Below are positions 8,799 through 19,829 of a stretch of DNA of 64,000 bases, piece by piece. Location of the stretch: assembly GCA_947497315.1 (NCBI GenBank), contig CANMFX010000003.1:674861-738860 (forward strand), given 5' to 3'. Made by a program: the position numbers and the translations under genes. The notes below the pieces were generated by a model. The model was not told where the DNA came from. It saw nothing but the letters and a program-made list of their open reading frames with translations, and did not search any database. Positions within the stretch are counted from its first letter, which is position 1, and each line of letters opens with the position of its first letter. This DNA comes from an uncultured Sphingomonadaceae bacterium (lineage in GTDB: Bacteria > Pseudomonadota > Alphaproteobacteria > Sphingomonadales > Sphingomonadaceae).

Positions 8799-9437
8799 AT
8801 GGCAAACGGGGCTCCAACCATGTCCAGCAACGAAGGCGTTGCTGCGACTCTCGCGAAATCATTGGGCGCGGCCGTGCTTGATACGGTCGAGGCGCACGGT
8901 GAAATTAGCTTCACCGTTGATCGTAAGAAATTGCCTGCGGTAATGGACAAGTTGCGGAAGAGCCATGAATATCAGCAGCTTGTCGAGATCGCCGGTGTGG
9001 ATTACCCCGAGCGGCCTGAGCGGTTCGAGGTTTGTTATCATCTGCTCAGCCTGACCAAAAATCACCGTATCCGTGTAAAAGTGACAACCGACGAAGACAC
9101 GCCGGTACCAACCGTAACGCATATCTGGGAAGTGGCTGGCTGGCTCGAGCGTGAAGTGTTCGATCTTTATGGCGTGCTATTTGATGGAAACACGGACCTG
9201 CGGCGCATCCTGACCGACTATGGTTTTCAGGGGCACCCGTTCCGCAAGGACTTTCCGCTGACCGGCTATGTCGAGATGCGCTATTCTGAAGAAGCCAAGC
9301 GTGTGGTTTACGAGCCGGTGAAACTGGCGCAGGATTTCCGCAGCTTCGACTTCATGTCGCCTTGGGAGGGCGCAGACTATATCCTGCCCGGTGATGAAAA
9401 GTCGGAAGATGGTGATGATAAGGGAGCCAAGGAATAA
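8799..9437 (+). CDS. nuoC: NADH-quinone oxidoreductase subunit C
   Basis: The product is 212 aa, the 30-kDa peripheral-arm subunit next to NuoD. The signature is [20 protein letters not shown] followed by [18 protein letters not shown]. It starts one base after nuoB. An in-frame ATG at 8820 with a GGGG upstream is an alternative that would shorten it by 7 residues. nuoC and nuoD are separate genes here, not fused as in enterobacteria. The stop overlaps the nuoD start (TAATG). Confidence 0.95.
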   Translation: MANGAPTMSSNEGVAATLAKSLGAAVLDTVEAHGEISFTVDRKKLPAVMDKLRKSHEYQQLVEIAGVDYPERPERFEVCYHLLSLTKNHRIRVKVTTDEDTPVPTVTHIWEVAGWLEREVFDLYGVLFDGNTDLRRILTDYGFQGHPFRKDFPLTGYVEMRYSEEAKRVVYEPVKLAQDFRSFDFMSPWEGADYILPGDEKSEDGDDKGAKE

Positions 9438-10669
9438 TGGCTGATTATCTCGACGAAATGGACGGCATAGCCGACGAGGCTGACCCCACGGTTGGTGATC
9501 TGGAAATCCAGAATTACACGATCAACTTCGGCCCCCAGCATCCTGCAGCGCACGGCGTTTTGCGGCTGGTAATGGAGCTCGACGGGGAGATTGTCGAACG
9601 GCTTGATCCACATGTTGGCTTGCTCCACCGCGGCACCGAAAAGCTGATTGAGCACAAGACTTACCTGCAGGCTCTGCCTTATTTCGACCGGCTGGATTAT
9701 TGTTCGCCGCTGGCGATGGAGCATAGCTATGTGCTGGCGATTGAAAAATTGCTCGACCTCGAAGTGCCTCTGCGCGGCCAATATCTGCGCGTATTGTTCG
9801 CTGAGCTGACCCGTATCTGCAACCATATGCTCAACATCGGTGCGCATGTTATGGATGTGGGTGCAATGACGCCCAATATCTGGGTGTTCGAAATTCGTGA
9901 GCAATGCCTGGCCTTTTTTGAGCGTGCCAGCGGTGCGCGTATGCACAGCGCCTGGTTCCGCCCGGGCGGCGTCCATCAGGATGTACCGCTGAAACTGCTT
10001 ACCGATATGGCTGATTGGCTGGACGAGTTTCCATCCTTTTTCGAAGATGCGATGAGTCTGGTCATCGACAACCGCATTTTCAAACAGCGTAATGTGGATA
10101 TTGCCACCGTTTCCAAAGACGACGCGGTGCGTTGGGGCTTTTCAGGCCCGATGATCCGTGGTAGCGGTATTGCTTGGGACCTTCGCAAGTCTCAGCCTTA
10201 TGATGTCTATGACCGTATGGAATTTGACGTGCCGGTTGGTACGCGCGGCGATTGCTATGATCGGTTCATGGTGCGGGTTGAGGAAGTGCGCCAGTCCGCA
10301 CGGATCATGCGCCAGTGTTTGAATGAAATGCCCGATGGTCCGGTGGCTAGCACCGACCGTAAAGTCGTCCCGCCCAAACGCGGCGAAATGAAACAGTCGA
10401 TGGAAGCATTGATCCATCATTTTAAACTTTATACCGAAGGCTTTCACGTTCCTGCTGGCGAAGTCTATGTCGCGACCGAAAGTCCGAAAGGCGAATTTGG
10501 CGTCTATCTGGTGAGCGATGGCAGCAACAAGCCTTATCGCTGCAAGATCCGTCCCACCGCTTTCTCGCATTTGCAGGCAATGGACTTCATGTCCAAAGGC
10601 CATATGCTGGCCGATGCCACGGCCATATTGGGCGCGATGGATATTGTGTTCGGGGAGTGTGACCGGTGA
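9437..10669 (+). CDS. nuoD: NADH-quinone oxidoreductase subunit D
   Basis: The product is 410 aa, the 49-kDa subunit that forms the quinone site with NuoB. The blocks [20 protein letters not shown] and [14 protein letters not shown] include the conserved His of the quinone headgroup site. [16 protein letters not shown] follows, and the C-terminus ends [10 protein letters not shown]. Its TGA overlaps the GTG of a small membrane ORF (GTGA). Confidence 0.97.
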   Translation: MADYLDEMDGIADEADPTVGDLEIQNYTINFGPQHPAAHGVLRLVMELDGEIVERLDPHVGLLHRGTEKLIEHKTYLQALPYFDRLDYCSPLAMEHSYVLAIEKLLDLEVPLRGQYLRVLFAELTRICNHMLNIGAHVMDVGAMTPNIWVFEIREQCLAFFERASGARMHSAWFRPGGVHQDVPLKLLTDMADWLDEFPSFFEDAMSLVIDNRIFKQRNVDIATVSKDDAVRWGFSGPMIRGSGIAWDLRKSQPYDVYDRMEFDVPVGTRGDCYDRFMVRVEEVRQSARIMRQCLNEMPDGPVASTDRKVVPPKRGEMKQSMEALIHHFKLYTEGFHVPAGEVYVATESPKGEFGVYLVSDGSNKPYRCKIRPTAFSHLQAMDFMSKGHMLADATAILGAMDIVFGECDR

Positions 10670-10848
10670 TCGGTCGCGAGATCATCATTTTTATCGCGGC
10701 ATTCGCCGGTTTTGCTTCACTTGTGGCGGGTTATCTTGTGGCGTTTCACGGAGAGGTGAGCCTCAAGGAAACGCTTTCGACCGCCTTCGCGGCGGTTGTC
10801 GGACTATATGCCGGGCGTTATCTCGAACGGAGATTGCGCCATGGCTGA
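10666..10848 (+). CDS. Small membrane protein embedded in nuo operon (60 aa)
   Basis: This is a 60-aa ORF from GTG, overlapping the nuoD stop (GTGA) and preceded by GGGGAG at good spacing. One clear hydrophobic segment spans residues 5-27, with a second, weaker one at about 37-49. The C-terminus is very basic ([11 protein letters not shown]), predicting a cytoplasmic tail. It overlaps the next small gene by 8 nt. I recognise no family. Its position suggests a lineage-specific accessory subunit or assembly factor of complex I, which is inference only. Confidence 0.7.
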   Translation: MIGREIIIFIAAFAGFASLVAGYLVAFHGEVSLKETLSTAFAAVVGLYAGRYLERRLRHG

Positions 10849-11092
10849 TGCGCCCGACACATCGAAAAGATGGCGGCTCGGCGGCGGTGCAACGGTCTTT
10901 GTGATCGTGGCAATCATGCTGCTCTGGGAATTGTGGCGGCCGGATAACATGCTCTGGAACATCATCTTGTTGACCATGATGGTGGGTCTAGTGGCCGCTG
11001 GCTTCTGGCTGAACATATATTTCTCAAAGCATTGGGACGAAATCGGGGAAGCGCGTTTTGATACGCGAAACAAAAGTGATGTAGATGGCTGA
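10841..11092 (+). CDS. Small two-TM membrane protein embedded in nuo operon (83 aa)
   Basis: This is an 83-aa protein, starting at [11 protein letters not shown] with GGAG 8 nt upstream; an upstream in-frame ATG at 10796 would overlap the previous gene heavily. Two hydrophobic segments lie at about residues 16-31 and 38-60, separated by a short WRPDN turn, followed by a polar charged tail. It is translationally coupled on both sides, with an 8-nt overlap at each end, the second with nuoE. The family is unknown to me. A role with complex I is suggested only by location. Confidence 0.7.
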   Translation: MADAPDTSKRWRLGGGATVFVIVAIMLLWELWRPDNMLWNIILLTMMVGLVAAGFWLNIYFSKHWDEIGEARFDTRNKSDVDG

Positions 11093-11750
11093 AGCTCCAA
11101 ACATACCTGATGAACTTGAAGTGCGCGCCAAGTGGGGCGATTTCAAATTCACGCCAGCGAACGAAAAACTCGCCAAATGGCAGATCGCGAAATATCCGGA
11201 AGGTCGCCAGAAATCGGCGGTTATGGCCTTGCTTGATCTCGCCCAGCGTCAGGTTGGCGCGGATACCGAAACACAGGGCTGGCTGCCCGTTCCGGTGATT
11301 GAATATGTCGCGGCTTATTTGGACATGCCTTATATGCGCGCCTATGAAGTCGCGACTTTCTATACAATGTATAATCTCGCGCCAGTTGGCCGTTTTCATG
11401 TGCAGGTTTGCGGTACTACACCATGCATGCTGCGCGGCAGCGACGACGTTATGGCGGCCTGCAAGAATAAAGGCATGGCCAAGGGCAAGACCACGCCGGA
11501 TGGCCTGTTCACGCTGACCGAAGTTGAGTGCATGGGCAATTGCTCCAACGCCCCGATGGTCCAGATTAACGACGATAATTACGAAGATCTCGATTACGAT
11601 ATCATGACACGTATTTTGGAAGATCTGGCGGACGGCAAAGAAATTCCGGTCGGTTCACAAATTGGTCGCAAGACGAGTGAACCGGAAGGCGGCCCGGTTG
11701 TCTTGAAAGAGATGGTCAAGGCCAATCATGACTATCGGGAGGAGTGGTAA
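11085..11750 (+). CDS. nuoE: NADH-quinone oxidoreductase subunit E
   Basis: The product is 221 aa, the thioredoxin-like [2Fe-2S] subunit (cluster N1a) that partners NuoF. Cluster ligands are Cys109 and Cys114 (CGTTPC) and Cys149 and Cys153 (CMGNC). The preceding helix region YEVATFYTMYNLAPVGRFHV is characteristic. It is slightly longer than the E. coli subunit because of a C-terminal tail (KTSEPEGGPVVLKEMVKANH). Confidence 0.96.
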   Translation: MAEAPNIPDELEVRAKWGDFKFTPANEKLAKWQIAKYPEGRQKSAVMALLDLAQRQVGADTETQGWLPVPVIEYVAAYLDMPYMRAYEVATFYTMYNLAPVGRFHVQVCGTTPCMLRGSDDVMAACKNKGMAKGKTTPDGLFTLTEVECMGNCSNAPMVQINDDNYEDLDYDIMTRILEDLADGKEIPVGSQIGRKTSEPEGGPVVLKEMVKANHDYREEW

Positions 11751-11751
11751 G

Positions 11752-11844
11752 ATGCTGCTCGACGGATATGCAGGATGGGTTGCGCTGGCAGTGGTCGCGA
11801 TTGCGGTTGCAGGCGGCCTCTGGGGCCGCAGGAGTAAGAAATAA
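11752..11844 (+). CDS. 30-aa single-TM microprotein between nuoE and nuoF
   Basis: ATG at 11752 opens a 31-codon frame encoding [20 protein letters not shown] and ending GRRSKK. This is one hydrophobic helix with a short polar N-terminus and a strongly basic C-terminal end, the layout of a small N-out/C-in membrane peptide. GGAGG sits 8 nt upstream, and the TAA overlaps the nuoF ATG (TAATG). Spacing, ribosome site and helix composition all argue for translation. No family is known to me. Confidence 0.65.
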   Translation: MLLDGYAGWVALAVVAIAVAGGLWGRRSKK

Positions 11845-13154
11845 TGGCTTTTGACTTTCTCCAGGACAAAGACCGGATCTTTACCAATGTCTATGGCTTT
11901 CAGTCATGGGACTTGAAGGCTGCGCAGAAACGCGGCGATTGGGACAATACCGCCGATATTATCAAGCGCGGCAATGACAAGATTATCAACGAAATGAAGG
12001 AAAGCGGCCTGCGCGGTCGTGGCGGTGCGGGTTTCCCGACCGGTCTGAAATGGTCCTTCATGCCGAAAGAGTCGCCCGATGGACGGCCGAGCTTTTTGGT
12101 CATCAATGCTGATGAATCCGAACCCGGCAGCTGTAAGGATCGTGAAATCCTGCGCAATGATCCGCACAAGCTGATCGAGGGCGCCTTGATTGCCGGTTTC
12201 GCGATGCGCGCGCGGGCGGCCTATATCTACATTCGCGGCGAATATATCATGGAAGCCAAGGTTATGGAGGCGGCCGTCAAGGAGGCCTATGACGCTGGCC
12301 TGATCGGCAAAAATGCCGCCAAATCCGGCTATGATTTCGATGTCTTCGTCCACCGTGGTGCGGGCGCTTATATTTGCGGTGAAGAAACCGCGATGATCGA
12401 AAGCCTGGAAGGCAAAAAAGGCCAACCGCGCCTGAAACCGCCATTTCCTGCCGGGGCCGGGCTCTATGGTTGCCCGACAACAGTCAACAATGTGGAGTCC
12501 ATTGCGGTAGTTCCAACCATTTTGAGACGCGGAGCGAGCTGGTTTGCGAGCTTCGGACGCGAGAATAATCACGGTACGAAACTATTTCAGGTTTCCGGCC
12601 ATGTTGAAAAACCGGCCGTGTTTGAAGAAGCCATGTCGATTCCGTTCAAGGATATGATCGAAAAGCATTGCGGCGGCATTACCGGCGGGTGGGACAACCT
12701 GCTTGCGGTTATTCCAGGCGGTTCTTCGGTGCCGTTGGTGCCGGCCCATGAAATCATGGACGCGCCAATGGATTTTGACGGCCTGAGCGCGCTCAAATCT
12801 GGCCTCGGTACTGCAGCGGTGATCGTGATGGACAAGAGCACCGATATCGTCCGCGCGATTTCGCGGCTTAGCTATTTCTACAAACATGAAAGCTGTGGCC
12901 AGTGTACGCCGTGCCGCGAAGGCACAGGCTGGATGTGGCGCGTCATGGAGCGCCTGCGTGATGGCGATGCCACGATCGAGGAAATCGATACGCTGCACGA
13001 AGTCACCAAGCAGGTGGAAGGCCACACCATCTGTGCATTGGGCGACGCCGCGGCCTGGCCAATTCAGGGCCTGATCCGGCATTTCCGACCAGAGCTGGAG
13101 CGGAGGATTCGCGAGAATGCTGGCGCAGAACCGGTGATGGAGGCTGCAGAATGA
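11844..13154 (+). CDS. nuoF: NADH-quinone oxidoreductase subunit F
   Basis: The product is 436 aa. It binds NADH and FMN and cluster N3. The FMN/NADH site is seen as [17 protein letters not shown] and [20 protein letters not shown]. The [4Fe-4S] ligands are in [12 protein letters not shown] plus a later Cys in [13 protein letters not shown]. It starts inside the stop of the 30-aa gene. Full length for the family. Confidence 0.97.
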   Translation: MAFDFLQDKDRIFTNVYGFQSWDLKAAQKRGDWDNTADIIKRGNDKIINEMKESGLRGRGGAGFPTGLKWSFMPKESPDGRPSFLVINADESEPGSCKDREILRNDPHKLIEGALIAGFAMRARAAYIYIRGEYIMEAKVMEAAVKEAYDAGLIGKNAAKSGYDFDVFVHRGAGAYICGEETAMIESLEGKKGQPRLKPPFPAGAGLYGCPTTVNNVESIAVVPTILRRGASWFASFGRENNHGTKLFQVSGHVEKPAVFEEAMSIPFKDMIEKHCGGITGGWDNLLAVIPGGSSVPLVPAHEIMDAPMDFDGLSALKSGLGTAAVIVMDKSTDIVRAISRLSYFYKHESCGQCTPCREGTGWMWRVMERLRDGDATIEEIDTLHEVTKQVEGHTICALGDAAAWPIQGLIRHFRPELERRIRENAGAEPVMEAAE

Positions 13155-13155
13155 A

Positions 13156-13323
13156 ATGGCGTCGCTTATTGAACTTATCATCGAGCTGTTCAGTCATTTT
13201 GTTCCGGACAGGAGTTCGAAGTATGGACGAATACAGGCTCTCGGATTTTTGCTATCCTTGGTCGTTATTCTCGCGGCATTGCTCTTCTTTTTCGGCGACC
13301 ATTTTGAACTTGGGAGTTCGTAA
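13156..13323 (+). CDS. 55-aa single-TM protein between nuoF and nuoG
   Basis: ATG at 13156, two bases after the nuoF stop, opens a frame encoding MASLIELIIELFSHFVPDRS, then a hydrophobic helix LGFLLSLVVILAALLFFFG (about residues 29-47), and ending DHFELGSS. The stop overlaps the nuoG ATG (TAATG). A Shine-Dalgarno is weak (GGAGG about 14 nt upstream), so translation may depend on coupling to nuoF. A competing frame from ATG 13151 gives an unlikely Ser/Cys-rich product. No family is recognised. Confidence 0.6.
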   Translation: MASLIELIIELFSHFVPDRSSKYGRIQALGFLLSLVVILAALLFFFGDHFELGSS

Positions 13324-15335
13324 TGCCTAAAGTCACCGTAGATGGCGTCGAACTCGAAGTTCCTCAAGGCGCAACCGTGCTGCAGGCTGCTGAGCTTGCC
13401 GGTAAGGAAATTCCACGTTTCTGTTATCATGAACGTCTCAGCATCGCCGGCAATTGCCGCATGTGTCTGGTCGAGGTAAAACCGGGACCGCCCAAGCCGC
13501 AGGCGAGCTGTGCGCTGCCCGCTGCTGAGGGGCAGGAAATTCGCACCGATAGTGAAATGGTCAAGAAGGCGCGTGAAGGGGTGATGGAATTTCTGCTCAT
13601 CAATCACCCACTTGATTGCCCGATTTGCGACCAGGGCGGCGAGTGCGACTTGCAGGATCAGGCCATGGCCTATGGCAAGGGCGGTTCGCGCTATGACGAG
13701 AACAAGCGCGCGGTGACCGAGAAATATATGGGGCCGGTGGTCAAGACGATCATGACCCGCTGTATTCATTGCACCCGCTGTGTTCGCTTTGCCGAAGAAG
13801 TGGCTGGCGTGGAAGAAATCGGTGCGATTGGACGCGGCGAGGGGATGGAGATCACATCCTATCTCGAAGGGGCAGTGCATAGCGAGCTTTCGGGCAATGT
13901 TGTTGACCTATGTCCCGTCGGTGCGCTGACCAGCAAGCCCTATGCGTTTGAAGCCCGTCCTTGGGAACTGACCAAGACCATGGGTATTGACGTCATGGAC
14001 GGCGTCGGCACCAATATCCGCATCGATAGCCGCGGCCGCGAAGTGCTCCGCGCACTGCCTCGCGTCAATGATGATGTGAATGAGGAATGGGCGACCGACA
14101 AGACCCGCCATGCGATTGACGGCTTGATGAAGCGCCGTCTCGACCAGCCTTATATTCGGCAGAATGGTAAATTGGTTCCCGCCAGCTGGAACGAAGCCTT
14201 TGAAGCCATTGCGGCAGTAAAAGCAGGCAGTTCGGTGGCGGCGATAGCCGGTGACCTGGTGGATTGCGAAACCATGTATGCGGCCAAGCGGCTTTTGAAA
14301 TCGATGCGCTCTGATATGTTGGAGGGACGCCAAACCGGCCTGTCTTATGACGTATCCAATCTCGCGGCAGTGAATTTCAACACGACCATTGCCGGCATTG
14401 AAGAAGCCGATGTGATAGTGCTGGTGTCGACCAACCCGCGCTGGGAAGCATCGCTGGTCAACACGCGTATCCGTAAAGCTGTGCGCAAGGGCGGTGCAAA
14501 AGTCTTTGGTATCGGGCCAGAGGCGGATCAGACCTATCCGGTGGAATGGCTGGGCGATGATATGGGCTTGCTGGCCAAGCTTCCCAAGGCCGCTGCGGAT
14601 GCCCTAAAAAATGCTGAAAAGCCCGCACTCATCCTTGGCGGCGGCGCATTGAGCGTCGAAGGCGCACATGGCGCGGCTTTGAAACTCGCGGCAAAATACA
14701 AGCTGGTCCGTGACGACTGGAACGGTTTCAACGTGCTGCACATTGGCGCTTCGCGTACCGGCGGGTTGATGCTTGGCTATGCCTATGATGGCGGGATCAA
14801 GGCCATTGCAGCGAAGAAACCCAAACTGCTCTTCTCGCTCGGCGCGGATGAGATGGATTACGCGGCGTTTGATAAGAGCTTTAAAGTCTATATCGGACAT
14901 CATGGTGATGCCGGTGCGCATGCAGCAGACGTTATCCTGCCGGCAGCGGCCTATACCGAGAAAAACGGGACCTATGTTAATCTGGAAGGCCGAGTGCAGC
15001 GCTCCAACAAAGCGATTTTCGCTCCCGGCGACGCACGCGAAGACTGGAGCATCTTGCGGGCTTTGTCCGATGTGATGGACAAAACACTGCCGTTTGACAG
15101 CTTTGAAGAGCTACGCAGCAAGATGTACAAGGATCATCCGGAAATGGCGGAAGAAGGTCTGGTGTCCTTTGATTGGTCACCGCCATCGGGACTTCCAGAC
15201 AAGCCGAGCGGGCAGGGCGTCCACCCGATCAAGGATTTCTACCTCACCAACAGCATCGCTCGCGCCAGCGCGACGATGCAGCGCTGTTCGGCAGAATTGC
15301 TGCACGGTGACGATATGCTGGAGGCGGCAGAATGA
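13323..15335 (+). CDS. nuoG: NADH-quinone oxidoreductase subunit G
   Basis: The product is 670 aa. The N-terminal ferredoxin-like domain has [15 protein letters not shown] and a later Cys in QASCALP for the [2Fe-2S] cluster. [14 protein letters not shown] carries the His/Cys-liganded N5 site. [17 protein letters not shown] carries a further [4Fe-4S] set. The C-terminal two thirds are the molybdopterin-oxidoreductase fold, without cofactor-binding features in this family. The stop overlaps the nuoH start (ATGA). Confidence 0.97.
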   Translation: MPKVTVDGVELEVPQGATVLQAAELAGKEIPRFCYHERLSIAGNCRMCLVEVKPGPPKPQASCALPAAEGQEIRTDSEMVKKAREGVMEFLLINHPLDCPICDQGGECDLQDQAMAYGKGGSRYDENKRAVTEKYMGPVVKTIMTRCIHCTRCVRFAEEVAGVEEIGAIGRGEGMEITSYLEGAVHSELSGNVVDLCPVGALTSKPYAFEARPWELTKTMGIDVMDGVGTNIRIDSRGREVLRALPRVNDDVNEEWATDKTRHAIDGLMKRRLDQPYIRQNGKLVPASWNEAFEAIAAVKAGSSVAAIAGDLVDCETMYAAKRLLKSMRSDMLEGRQTGLSYDVSNLAAVNFNTTIAGIEEADVIVLVSTNPRWEASLVNTRIRKAVRKGGAKVFGIGPEADQTYPVEWLGDDMGLLAKLPKAAADALKNAEKPALILGGGALSVEGAHGAALKLAAKYKLVRDDWNGFNVLHIGASRTGGLMLGYAYDGGIKAIAAKKPKLLFSLGADEMDYAAFDKSFKVYIGHHGDAGAHAADVILPAAAYTEKNGTYVNLEGRVQRSNKAIFAPGDAREDWSILRALSDVMDKTLPFDSFEELRSKMYKDHPEMAEEGLVSFDWSPPSGLPDKPSGQGVHPIKDFYLTNSIARASATMQRCSAELLHGDDMLEAAE

Positions 15336-16384
15336 CCGAATATCTCCAATCGACTTTTCTTGGGCCCGAGATTGGCTGGCTTGTTGCCACGCTCGCGCTG
15401 ATCCTGCTGATCGCGCTGCCGCTGATGCTGGCCGTGGCGATGATCATCTATGTTGACCGCAAGATTATTGCCGCCGTGGCGCTGCGTCGCGGCCCCAATG
15501 TAGTCGGGCCATTCGGTTTGTTGCAGAGTTTTGCCGATGGTTTGAAGGTATTCCTGCAGGAAACGATCATCCCGTCCGGCGCCAATAAGGGCCTGTTCCT
15601 GCTGGCACCGATCATTACCTTTACCGTGGCTTTGCTGGCCTGGGCCGTCATTCCATTCAGCGAGGAAATGGTTCTCGCGAACATCAATATCGGCGTGCTT
15701 TACATTCTCGCGATCAGTTCGCTTGGAGTCTATGGCGTCGTGATTTCCGGTTGGGCGAGTAACTCCAAATATCCGTTTTTCTCTGCCATGCGTGCGGCGG
15801 CGCAAATGATTTCATATGAAGTCTCCATCGGCTTCATCCTGATTTCGGTGGTGCTGTTTGCCGGCACATTCAATCTCAACGAGATTATCAAGGCGCAGGA
15901 AGGTCATATCTTCGGGTTTGTGAATGCTTACGGGGTTAATCCGCTGCTCTTTCCAATGGCGGTGATGTTCCTGATCAGCTCGATGGCAGAAACGGCGCGC
16001 GCGCCTTTCGATCTCACCGAAGCAGAGAGTGAACTCGTCGCCGGCTATCAGACCGAATATTCGTCCATGTCCTTCGCGCTGTTCTGGCTCGGTGAATATG
16101 CGAATATCCTGCTGATGTGTGCGCTGAATGTGATCTTGTTCTGGGGCGGATGGCTGCCACCAGTTGACTGGGAGCCACTTTATGCTGTGCCGGGGATTAT
16201 CTGGTTGTTCCTGAAGATGTTCATGATCTTCTTCATCTTCAGTTGGGCTTGGGCGACGGTTCCGCGTTATCGCTATGACCAGCTCATGCGTCTGGGCTGG
16301 AAAGTGTTTCTGCCCATCAGCATATTCTGGGTATTTCTGGTCAGCGGATATGTCATGATCGATAAATTTGGGTGGCCGCTATGA
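15332..16384 (+). CDS. nuoH: NADH-quinone oxidoreductase subunit H
   Basis: The product is 350 aa, a multi-helix membrane subunit at the junction of the two arms, forming part of the quinone channel. Family blocks are VYVDRK-like [35 protein letters not shown] and [20 protein letters not shown]. It starts by ATGA overlap with nuoG and ends by ATGA overlap with nuoI. Confidence 0.97.
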   Translation: MTEYLQSTFLGPEIGWLVATLALILLIALPLMLAVAMIIYVDRKIIAAVALRRGPNVVGPFGLLQSFADGLKVFLQETIIPSGANKGLFLLAPIITFTVALLAWAVIPFSEEMVLANINIGVLYILAISSLGVYGVVISGWASNSKYPFFSAMRAAAQMISYEVSIGFILISVVLFAGTFNLNEIIKAQEGHIFGFVNAYGVNPLLFPMAVMFLISSMAETARAPFDLTEAESELVAGYQTEYSSMSFALFWLGEYANILLMCALNVILFWGGWLPPVDWEPLYAVPGIIWLFLKMFMIFFIFSWAWATVPRYRYDQLMRLGWKVFLPISIFWVFLVSGYVMIDKFGWPL

Positions 16385-16866
16385 GAATAACAGAAGTCAT
16401 AAAAGCCTTTACGCTTTACGAAATCGTTCTGGCGCACGCACTGACGCTGAAATATTTCTTCAAGCGGAAGAAGACCATCAACTATCCCTATGAGAAGAAC
16501 CCGATTTCGCCGCGGTTTCGTGGGGAGCATGTGCTGCGCCGCTATCCAAATGGGGAAGAACGCTGCATAGCCTGTAAGCTTTGCGAAGCGGTATGCCCGG
16601 CGCAGGCGATCACGATTGAAGCCGAACCACGCGAAGACGGCAGTCGCCGGACCACGCGCTATGATATTGATATGACCAAATGCATCTATTGCGGTTTCTG
16701 TCAGGAGGCCTGTCCGGTTGATGCCGTGGTTGAAGGGCCGAATTTCGAATATTCGACCGAGACACGTGAAGAACTTATCTACGACAAGGCAAAACTGCTT
16801 GAAAATGGTGACAAATGGGAGCGAGCCATCGCATCCAACCTTGCCGCCGACGCGCCCTATCGTTAA
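16381..16866 (+). CDS. nuoI: NADH-quinone oxidoreductase subunit I
   Basis: The product is 161 aa from the ATG overlapping the nuoH stop; a GTG 9 nt upstream in frame is less likely. It is a ferredoxin-type subunit with two [4Fe-4S] clusters, N6a and N6b. The ligands are Cys62, 65, 68 and 72 ([11 protein letters not shown]) and Cys101, 104, 107 and 111 ([11 protein letters not shown]). A 41-bp gap with AAGGGGG separates it from nuoJ, the longest gap within the complex I genes. Confidence 0.97.
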   Translation: MRITEVIKAFTLYEIVLAHALTLKYFFKRKKTINYPYEKNPISPRFRGEHVLRRYPNGEERCIACKLCEAVCPAQAITIEAEPREDGSRRTTRYDIDMTKCIYCGFCQEACPVDAVVEGPNFEYSTETREELIYDKAKLLENGDKWERAIASNLAADAPYR

Positions 16867-16907
16867 GGCGCTGACAGGATTCTAAGGGGGTTACGGAAAC
16901 CGTAAAC

Positions 16908-17519
16908 ATGCAAATATTTGCTTTCTATCTATTCGCATCCATCGTCATCGCCAGCGGTGCCTTTTGCATCTTTGCGCGTAATCCTGTGCATAGCGTTTTA
17001 TGGCTGATCCTGGCGTTTTTTAACGCTGCTGGTTTAATGCTGCTGGTCGGTGCCGAGTTTATCGCGGCCTTGCTGGTCATAGTCTATGTCGGCGCAGTGG
17101 CGGTTTTGTTCCTGTTTGTCGTGATGATGCTCGATATTGATTTTGCCGAGTTGCGGGCCGGTTTCATGAAAAACCTGCCTTTGGGGCTCTTGTTGGCTCT
17201 CGTATTACTGGCAGAAATCATATTTGGTATCGGAGCATGGAGTGCTGGCGGCATGGGCGAAGCCACGGCTGTTGTTGGACCTCCGGCGGGCGGGCCTTCC
17301 AATATCGAGGCTCTCGGCACGCTGCTTTACACCAAATATGTGTTTATATTTGAAGCCGCCGGTCTTGTTCTGCTGGTCGCCATGGTCGGTGCGATCGTTC
17401 TGACCAACCGCAAACGCGGCGGTGTCCGAATCCAGAATATTCAGGAGCAGGTCGCAAGGCGTCCGCAAGACGCGACACGCAACGAGCAGCCAGAAGTCGG
17501 CAAGGGGGTCGAACTATGA
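16908..17519 (+). CDS. nuoJ: NADH-quinone oxidoreductase subunit J
   Basis: The product is 203 aa with five predicted helices. Family features are [19 protein letters not shown], the pi-bulge-type helix [19 protein letters not shown], and [15 protein letters not shown]. It ends with a polar cytoplasmic tail. The stop overlaps nuoK (ATGA). Confidence 0.95.
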   Translation: MQIFAFYLFASIVIASGAFCIFARNPVHSVLWLILAFFNAAGLMLLVGAEFIAALLVIVYVGAVAVLFLFVVMMLDIDFAELRAGFMKNLPLGLLLALVLLAEIIFGIGAWSAGGMGEATAVVGPPAGGPSNIEALGTLLYTKYVFIFEAAGLVLLVAMVGAIVLTNRKRGGVRIQNIQEQVARRPQDATRNEQPEVGKGVEL

Positions 17520-17821
17520 TCGGCATTGAACATTATCTGGTGGTCAGTTCCATCCTGTTTGTGATGGGCATGCTGGGGATCTTTCTGAACCGCAAGAATA
17601 TCATCATCATCCTGATGGCGATCGAATTGATCTTGCTCTCGGTCAATCTGAACCTGGTCGCGTTTAGCGCCTTTCTGGGTGACATGACCGGGCAGATATT
17701 TGCGATGTTCGTGCTGACTGTTGCTGCGGGTGAAGCGGCTATCGGTCTTGCGATATTGGTTATTTACTTCCGTCAGCGCGGCACGATTGCCGTTGATGAT
17801 GTCAACCGGATGAAGGGTTAA
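17516..17821 (+). CDS. nuoK: NADH-quinone oxidoreductase subunit K
   Basis: The product is 101 aa with three helices, homologous to MrpC/ND4L. The conserved membrane Glu is in [18 protein letters not shown], and a second in [14 protein letters not shown]. Both are proposed proton-path residues in the family. It starts by overlap with the nuoJ stop. Confidence 0.96.
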   Translation: MIGIEHYLVVSSILFVMGMLGIFLNRKNIIIILMAIELILLSVNLNLVAFSAFLGDMTGQIFAMFVLTVAAGEAAIGLAILVIYFRQRGTIAVDDVNRMKG

Positions 17822-17825
17822 GGAC

Positions 17826-19829
17826 TTGACGATCCAGCTTATCGTTTTCCTGCCCTTGCTGGCAGCAATTGTCGCAGGCTTTGGCAATCGGGTGATTGGC
17901 AATGTTCCGGCGAAATTCGTGACCACCGCCGCTCTGTTCGTGTCATGCGCGCTGAGCTGGCCGATCTTTATTGACTATATCCTGTTGTCTCGCGCCGCCG
18001 AAGTTGTGCCCGTGCTGACATGGGTGCAGTCGGGTGATCTCAATTTTGAATGGTCTTTGCGGGTTGATGCGCTGACCGCCGTCATGCTGGTTGTTGTGAC
18101 CACGGTTTCGGGTCTCGTTCACCTCTATAGCTGGGGTTATATGGACGAAGACCCCGATCAACCGCGTTTTTTCGCTTATTTGTCCCTGTTTACTTTCGCC
18201 ATGTTGATGCTGGTTACGGCCGACAATCTGGTGCAGATGTTCTTTGGCTGGGAAGGGGTTGGCCTTGCTTCCTACCTGCTGATCGGTTTCTGGTTCAAGA
18301 AACCGACAGCCAGTGCCGCCGCGATCAAAGCCTTTGTTGTCAACCGGGTCGGTGACCTTGGTTTCATGCTGGGTATCTTCGGTACGTTCCTTGTATTTGG
18401 CACTGTATCTATTCCGGAAATTCTGGAAGCGGCGCCTGCGATGGCGGGTTCGACAATTACATTTGCGGGCATGCGACTTGATACGATGACCATCCTGTGT
18501 CTGTTGCTGTTTATCGGTGCGATGGGCAAATCTGCGCAATTGGGACTGCACACCTGGCTCCCCGACGCGATGGAAGGGCCGACACCTGTGTCTGCGCTTA
18601 TCCACGCGGCAACGATGGTTACGGCGGGTGTCTTTATGGTTTGCCGTCTTTCGCCCATGTTTGAAACCAGCGAAGTGGCTTTGGCGGTTGTGACAGTGGT
18701 CGGTGCGTGCACGGCGATTTTTGCAGCGACCGTCGGTTTGGTCCAACATGATATCAAGCGTGTGATTGCATATTCGACCTGTTCACAGCTCGGTTATATG
18801 TTTTTTGCCGCGGGTGTTGGTGCCTATAGCGCGGCAATGTTCCACCTGTTTACGCACGCTTTTTTCAAGGCGCTGTTGTTCCTTGGTGCCGGCTCGGTGA
18901 TCCATGCAATGCACCACGAACAGGACATGCGCTACTATGGCGGTTTGCGGAAAGAGATCCCGTTGACCTTCTGGGCGATGATGGCGGGGACGCTGGCGAT
19001 TACCGGTGTCGGTATTGTTGGCCTAGGCGGCTTTGCTGGTTTCTATTCCAAGGATGCGATCATAGAAGCTGCCTTTGCTAGCGGCACAAGCACCGGGCAG
19101 TTCGCCTTTGCTATCGGCGTGCTCGCGGCCTTGCTCACAAGTTTCTACAGTTGGCGTCTGATGTTCCTGACTTTCTGGGGCACGCCGCGCTGGATTCAGT
19201 CCGAGCATATTCAGCACAGTGTTCACAAGACACCGGAAACGGCCGAAGACTCAACGGGCGGCTATCATCCGCATGAAAGCCCAATGTCGATGTTAATTCC
19301 GCTTGGAGTGCTGAGCGTAGGAGCCATTACCGCAGGTTTCTTTTTCCACAACCAGTTTATCGATGCGACTGAAGGCTTCCGCTTCTGGGCTGGTAGCCTG
19401 GCGTTTGATCGTCATCTGATGCACGAAATTCATGAAGTACCGCTTTGGGTGAAGCTGGCTTCAACCTTTGCCATGCTGATCGGTCTGACAACCGCATTTC
19501 TGATGTATTTCCGCGGAAAAGATCGTCCAGCGCGTCTCGCTGCGACCTTCCAGCCGGTCTATAATTTCTTCTTCAACAAATGGTATTTTGACGAACTCTA
19601 TGACCTTATCTTTGTACGTCCTGCTTTCTGGTTTGGGCGGCTGTTCTGGAAAACCGGCGATGAAGGTACGATTGATCGCTTTGGTCCGAATGGTGTCGCG
19701 GCGGTTGTGGCTAGCGGTGCGGGGGTCACGAAGAAATTCCAGACCGGTTATCTCTATAGCTATGCGCTGGTCATGCTGCTTGGATTGGCGGCTGCGGTGA
19801 CGTGGCTTATCGTGCGGGGAGCAAACTGA
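17826..19829 (+). CDS. nuoL: NADH-quinone oxidoreductase subunit L
   Basis: The product is 667 aa from a TTG start (no ATG at the family N-terminus; GAAGGG lies about 8 nt upstream). It is an antiporter-like proton-pumping subunit with about 16 helices and a long lateral helix at the C-terminus. [18 protein letters not shown] holds the key Glu of the first channel, and [25 protein letters not shown] is the family signature. The stop overlaps nuoM (ATGA-type). Confidence 0.96.
   Translation: MTIQLIVFLPLLAAIVAGFGNRVIGNVPAKFVTTAALFVSCALSWPIFIDYILLSRAAEVVPVLTWVQSGDLNFEWSLRVDALTAVMLVVVTTVSGLVHLYSWGYMDEDPDQPRFFAYLSLFTFAMLMLVTADNLVQMFFGWEGVGLASYLLIGFWFKKPTASAAAIKAFVVNRVGDLGFMLGIFGTFLVFGTVSIPEILEAAPAMAGSTITFAGMRLDTMTILCLLLFIGAMGKSAQLGLHTWLPDAMEGPTPVSALIHAATMVTAGVFMVCRLSPMFETSEVALAVVTVVGACTAIFAATVGLVQHDIKRVIAYSTCSQLGYMFFAAGVGAYSAAMFHLFTHAFFKALLFLGAGSVIHAMHHEQDMRYYGGLRKEIPLTFWAMMAGTLAITGVGIVGLGGFAGFYSKDAIIEAAFASGTSTGQFAFAIGVLAALLTSFYSWRLMFLTFWGTPRWIQSEHIQHSVHKTPETAEDSTGGYHPHESPMSMLIPLGVLSVGAITAGFFFHNQFIDATEGFRFWAGSLAFDRHLMHEIHEVPLWVKLASTFAMLIGLTTAFLMYFRGKDRPARLAATFQPVYNFFFNKWYFDELYDLIFVRPAFWFGRLFWKTGDEGTIDRFGPNGVAAVVASGAGVTKKFQTGYLYSYALVMLLGLAAAVTWLIVRGAN

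Noticed and set aside
13151..13328. Alternative frame starting at ATG 13151 between nuoF and nuoG
   Set aside because: It gives a Ser/Cys/Trp-rich product, whereas the frame from 13156 gives a clean membrane helix and a TAATG junction with nuoG.
17943..18749. 268-aa reverse-strand ORF in nuoL
   Set aside because: His/Arg/Gln-rich composition typical of antisense reading of a membrane-protein gene.
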